From: Alteromonadaceae bacterium M269
GTDB taxonomy: Bacteria > Pseudomonadota > Gammaproteobacteria > Enterobacterales > Alteromonadaceae
Assembly (NCBI GenBank): GCA_004353515.1
Contig: SMNZ01000001.1
Location: 1,364,001 to 1,428,000 of the forward strand
Direction: 5' to 3'
DNA length: 64,000 nt
In this document: positions 62,314 through 64,000 of the stretch, one piece after another
How the letters are laid out: each line of letters opens with the position of its first letter
Position numbering within the stretch: the first letter of the stretch is position 1
Position numbers and translations under genes: made by a program
Notes under the pieces: generated by a model
Told to the model about the DNA's origin: nothing
Databases searched by the model: none
The model's input: only the letters and a program-made list of their open reading frames with translations

Positions 62314-64000
62314 ATGAACGACAAAACACATGACAAGCTTAGTGAAGCCGTTGATGCCATTAAGGCCGATATACCCACAGATGCGGAAATATCAGGCGCT
62401 GCAGAACGTGTAAAAGCTGCGATAGAGAATAAGCGTGGGCCACAAACAGTAATTTCATCAGATAGCTGGGATTCGATAGAGGATTATATTTCTGCAATAC
62501 CTGCCTATCTCGATAAAACGCTGACAGAACAACAAACCTTATTATTTGATGAGGAATTGCGCAGTTCTCTTCCACTGAGACGGGCATTGAATGAAGCTCG
62601 AGGGCATCACAGCAAAAGTGCTGATTCATTCAAACAAAAATCTCGATTCAAAACGATGCGCTGGCTTGCGTCTGCCGCCACTATTGCAGCCCTAGCTTTC
62701 CTATTTATCGCAGTTTCGCCAGATCTTCCATCGTTTAATCAAACTCGTCTTGCACAGGTCAGTGCTGTTGACGGTGAGATTTATCAGATAGTTGACGGTG
62801 GTTTACAAGAACTAACGCCTGGCAGTTGGATTGATGGACGACAACGCATACGTTCTGCTGCTGGCAGCTCTGCCATTATCACTTTGGATGATGGTTCAGA
62901 AATTGAAGTTGATGAACGCTCCGAGCTCAGCATGACTCGACGTGGTTCAGGGAATCGTATCGATGTTTCGCGAGGCCGCATATTGGTTGTTGCCTCGCCT
63001 CAGGGCTCTGGAACGCTAGACGTATTTACTGATGAGTTTATGGTATCGGTTACGGGCACTATCTTCGAAGTTGCGCATGGTGCAAAAGGTTCGCGTGTGG
63101 CAGTGATCGAAGGTTCAGTCAACGTATCCTTAGAAGGCAACGTTTCTAGCCTTGTTCCTGGTGAAGCTCTAGGTTCCCGGTCGGAATTCAAATCGCTCAA
63201 CCTGGAAAACGAAATTACCTGGAGTCAGGACGCTGATGAGTATATCGCGATGCTAAAAGAAGTGTCAGCGCTGCAAAAAGATATTCAAGCCGCCATGGAC
63301 TCACCAGAGCGATTTTCTACTCGGTTGCTCAACCTTGTACCGGAAAACACTGCCGCCTATATAGCAGTGCCCAATGCCCCAGAGAAAATAGCCGAGGTGT
63401 ATGAAGTCATACACAAGCGTGTGCAAAGTAGCACCGTACTCACTAATTCGTGGACTGAATTCGAGTCAACTGAAGAAAGTGAGCATCTAGAGACAATCAT
63501 GGCGTGGATGCAAGAAATTGGCGACACACTGGGAGACGAAACAGTGCTTGCGCTTGCGATAAAGGATGGCGAGTTTACTGGTGTTCGCGGCGATACGCAG
63601 GGTGAGAACGATCATCTTACGCCGGTAGTTTTATCAGAAGTGGATGCTGATGCATTTCGTGCATCTTTTGGTAAACAAGTAGCACAACTCGCTGAAAGTT
63701 TAAAAGCTGAAGGTTTCGACGACGAGGGAAATGAGTTTGAAATCGACATCGTTATTGTTGACGACGCATCTGACGCAGTTGATGACCAGCTTTCAGTATT
63801 GTTGATTGATGATCTACTGGTTGCGTCTGCCGATGCCGAAACCCTGCAAACGATGCAAGCAAATATAGCGTCCGGAAGCAGTTCATTCGTCGGCTCCGAA
63901 CTGCATCAATTGTTAGAGTCTTCCTACAGTCAAGGTACTGAAATTCTAGGTGCCATAAACGTTGTTGAGTTCGTTTCACCTTTCGCTCATTCTTCGAAAA
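62314..64000 (+). CDS. FecR-domain membrane protein (runs off the window)
   Basis: At least 562 residues with no stop before base 64,000. AAGGAG precedes ATG 62,314. A cytoplasmic N-terminal region (about 1-110), one membrane segment (about 112-135, WLASAATIAALAFLFIAV), and a FecR domain (about 150-290: VSAVDGEIY..., GSSAIITLDDGSEIEVDERSEL, VSVTGTIFEV) are clear. After the FecR domain, a long extension (LVPENTAAYIAVPNAPEKI...) resembles DUF3352-type periplasmic proteins. Probably the anti-sigma or sensor partner of the ECF factor. Confidence 0.88.
   Translation, partial: MNDKTHDKLSEAVDAIKADIPTDAEISGAAERVKAAIENKRGPQTVISSDSWDSIEDYISAIPAYLDKTLTEQQTLLFDEELRSSLPLRRALNEARGHHSKSADSFKQKSRFKTMRWLASAATIAALAFLFIAVSPDLPSFNQTRLAQVSAVDGEIYQIVDGGLQELTPGSWIDGRQRIRSAAGSSAIITLDDGSEIEVDERSELSMTRRGSGNRIDVSRGRILVVASPQGSGTLDVFTDEFMVSVTGTIFEVAHGAKGSRVAVIEGSVNVSLEGNVSSLVPGEALGSRSEFKSLNLENEITWSQDADEYIAMLKEVSALQKDIQAAMDSPERFSTRLLNLVPENTAAYIAVPNAPEKIAEVYEVIHKRVQSSTVLTNSWTEFESTEESEHLETIMAWMQEIGDTLGDETVLALAIKDGEFTGVRGDTQGENDHLTPVVLSEVDADAFRASFGKQVAQLAESLKAEGFDDEGNEFEIDIVIVDDASDAVDDQLSVLLIDDLLVASADAETLQTMQANIASGSSSFVGSELHQLLESSYSQGTEILGAINVVEFVSPFAHSSK

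Overview
The window looks like a moderately AT-rich (by eye) gammaproteobacterial chromosome, probably a marine or free-living one. The evidence is the E. coli-type neighbourhood rluB-scpB-scpA-yciO-rnm next to a complete trp operon with a fused trpC-trpF gene, a PhoP/PhoQ-like pair and gamma-type ylqF and rluB proteins. I cannot name the genus; Kangiella-like or Oceanospirillales-like lineages are plausible but unproven.

Bases 1-19,765 are dominated by one mobile element that can be delimited to the base. Bases 1-59 encode the conserved C-terminus of lipoyl synthase (LipA). A Tn7-like transposon spans 60-19,735. It has TGTGAATTC/GAATTCACA tips, three abutting 20-bp TnsB-type sites on the left, three spaced ones on the right, and a 5-bp GACGT target duplication at 55-59 and 19,736-19,740. 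The displaced last codons of lipA and its terminator lie just beyond the right tip. The element carries tnsA, tnsB, tnsC and tniQ on the minus strand, and a tnsE-like gene at the lipA-proximal tip. One cargo block holds a GHKL/MORC-like ATPase, a C5 cytosine methyltransferase and a SprT-like metalloprotease. A second, interrupted by an IS982-family insertion, holds an AbiEi-like regulator, a possible nuclease and small unknowns. A third holds a PRC-barrel protein, a Crp/Fnr regulator and an hflK-hflC pair.

19.8-42.9 kb is chromosomal: sprT and ylqF; two small orphans; an acyltransferase-3 protein; a GntR-ABC-permease operon; an M20 peptidase; a repetitive beta-helix lipoprotein; an operon of serine hydrolase, Baeyer-Villiger-type monooxygenase and short-chain dehydrogenase divergent from an AraC regulator; a PF10118-type protein; a hybrid histidine kinase; a DUF885 protein; and a BicA-like SulP transporter, divergent LysR regulator and a candidate iota-class carbonic anhydrase, which together look like an inorganic-carbon locus.

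43-54 kb is housekeeping: rluB, scpB, scpA, yciO, rnm, then divergently the trp operon (trpL attenuator, trpE, G, D, CF, B, A) ending in tandem REP-like repeats. 54-64 kb holds small membrane proteins, a 24-codon candidate peptide gene, a YciI protein, an HD-GYP protein, a PlsC-like acyltransferase, a PepSY/PhoP/PhoQ-like operon, two identical tRNA-Val(TAC) genes plus a tRNA relic, and an ECF sigma factor with a FecR-domain gene that runs off the end.
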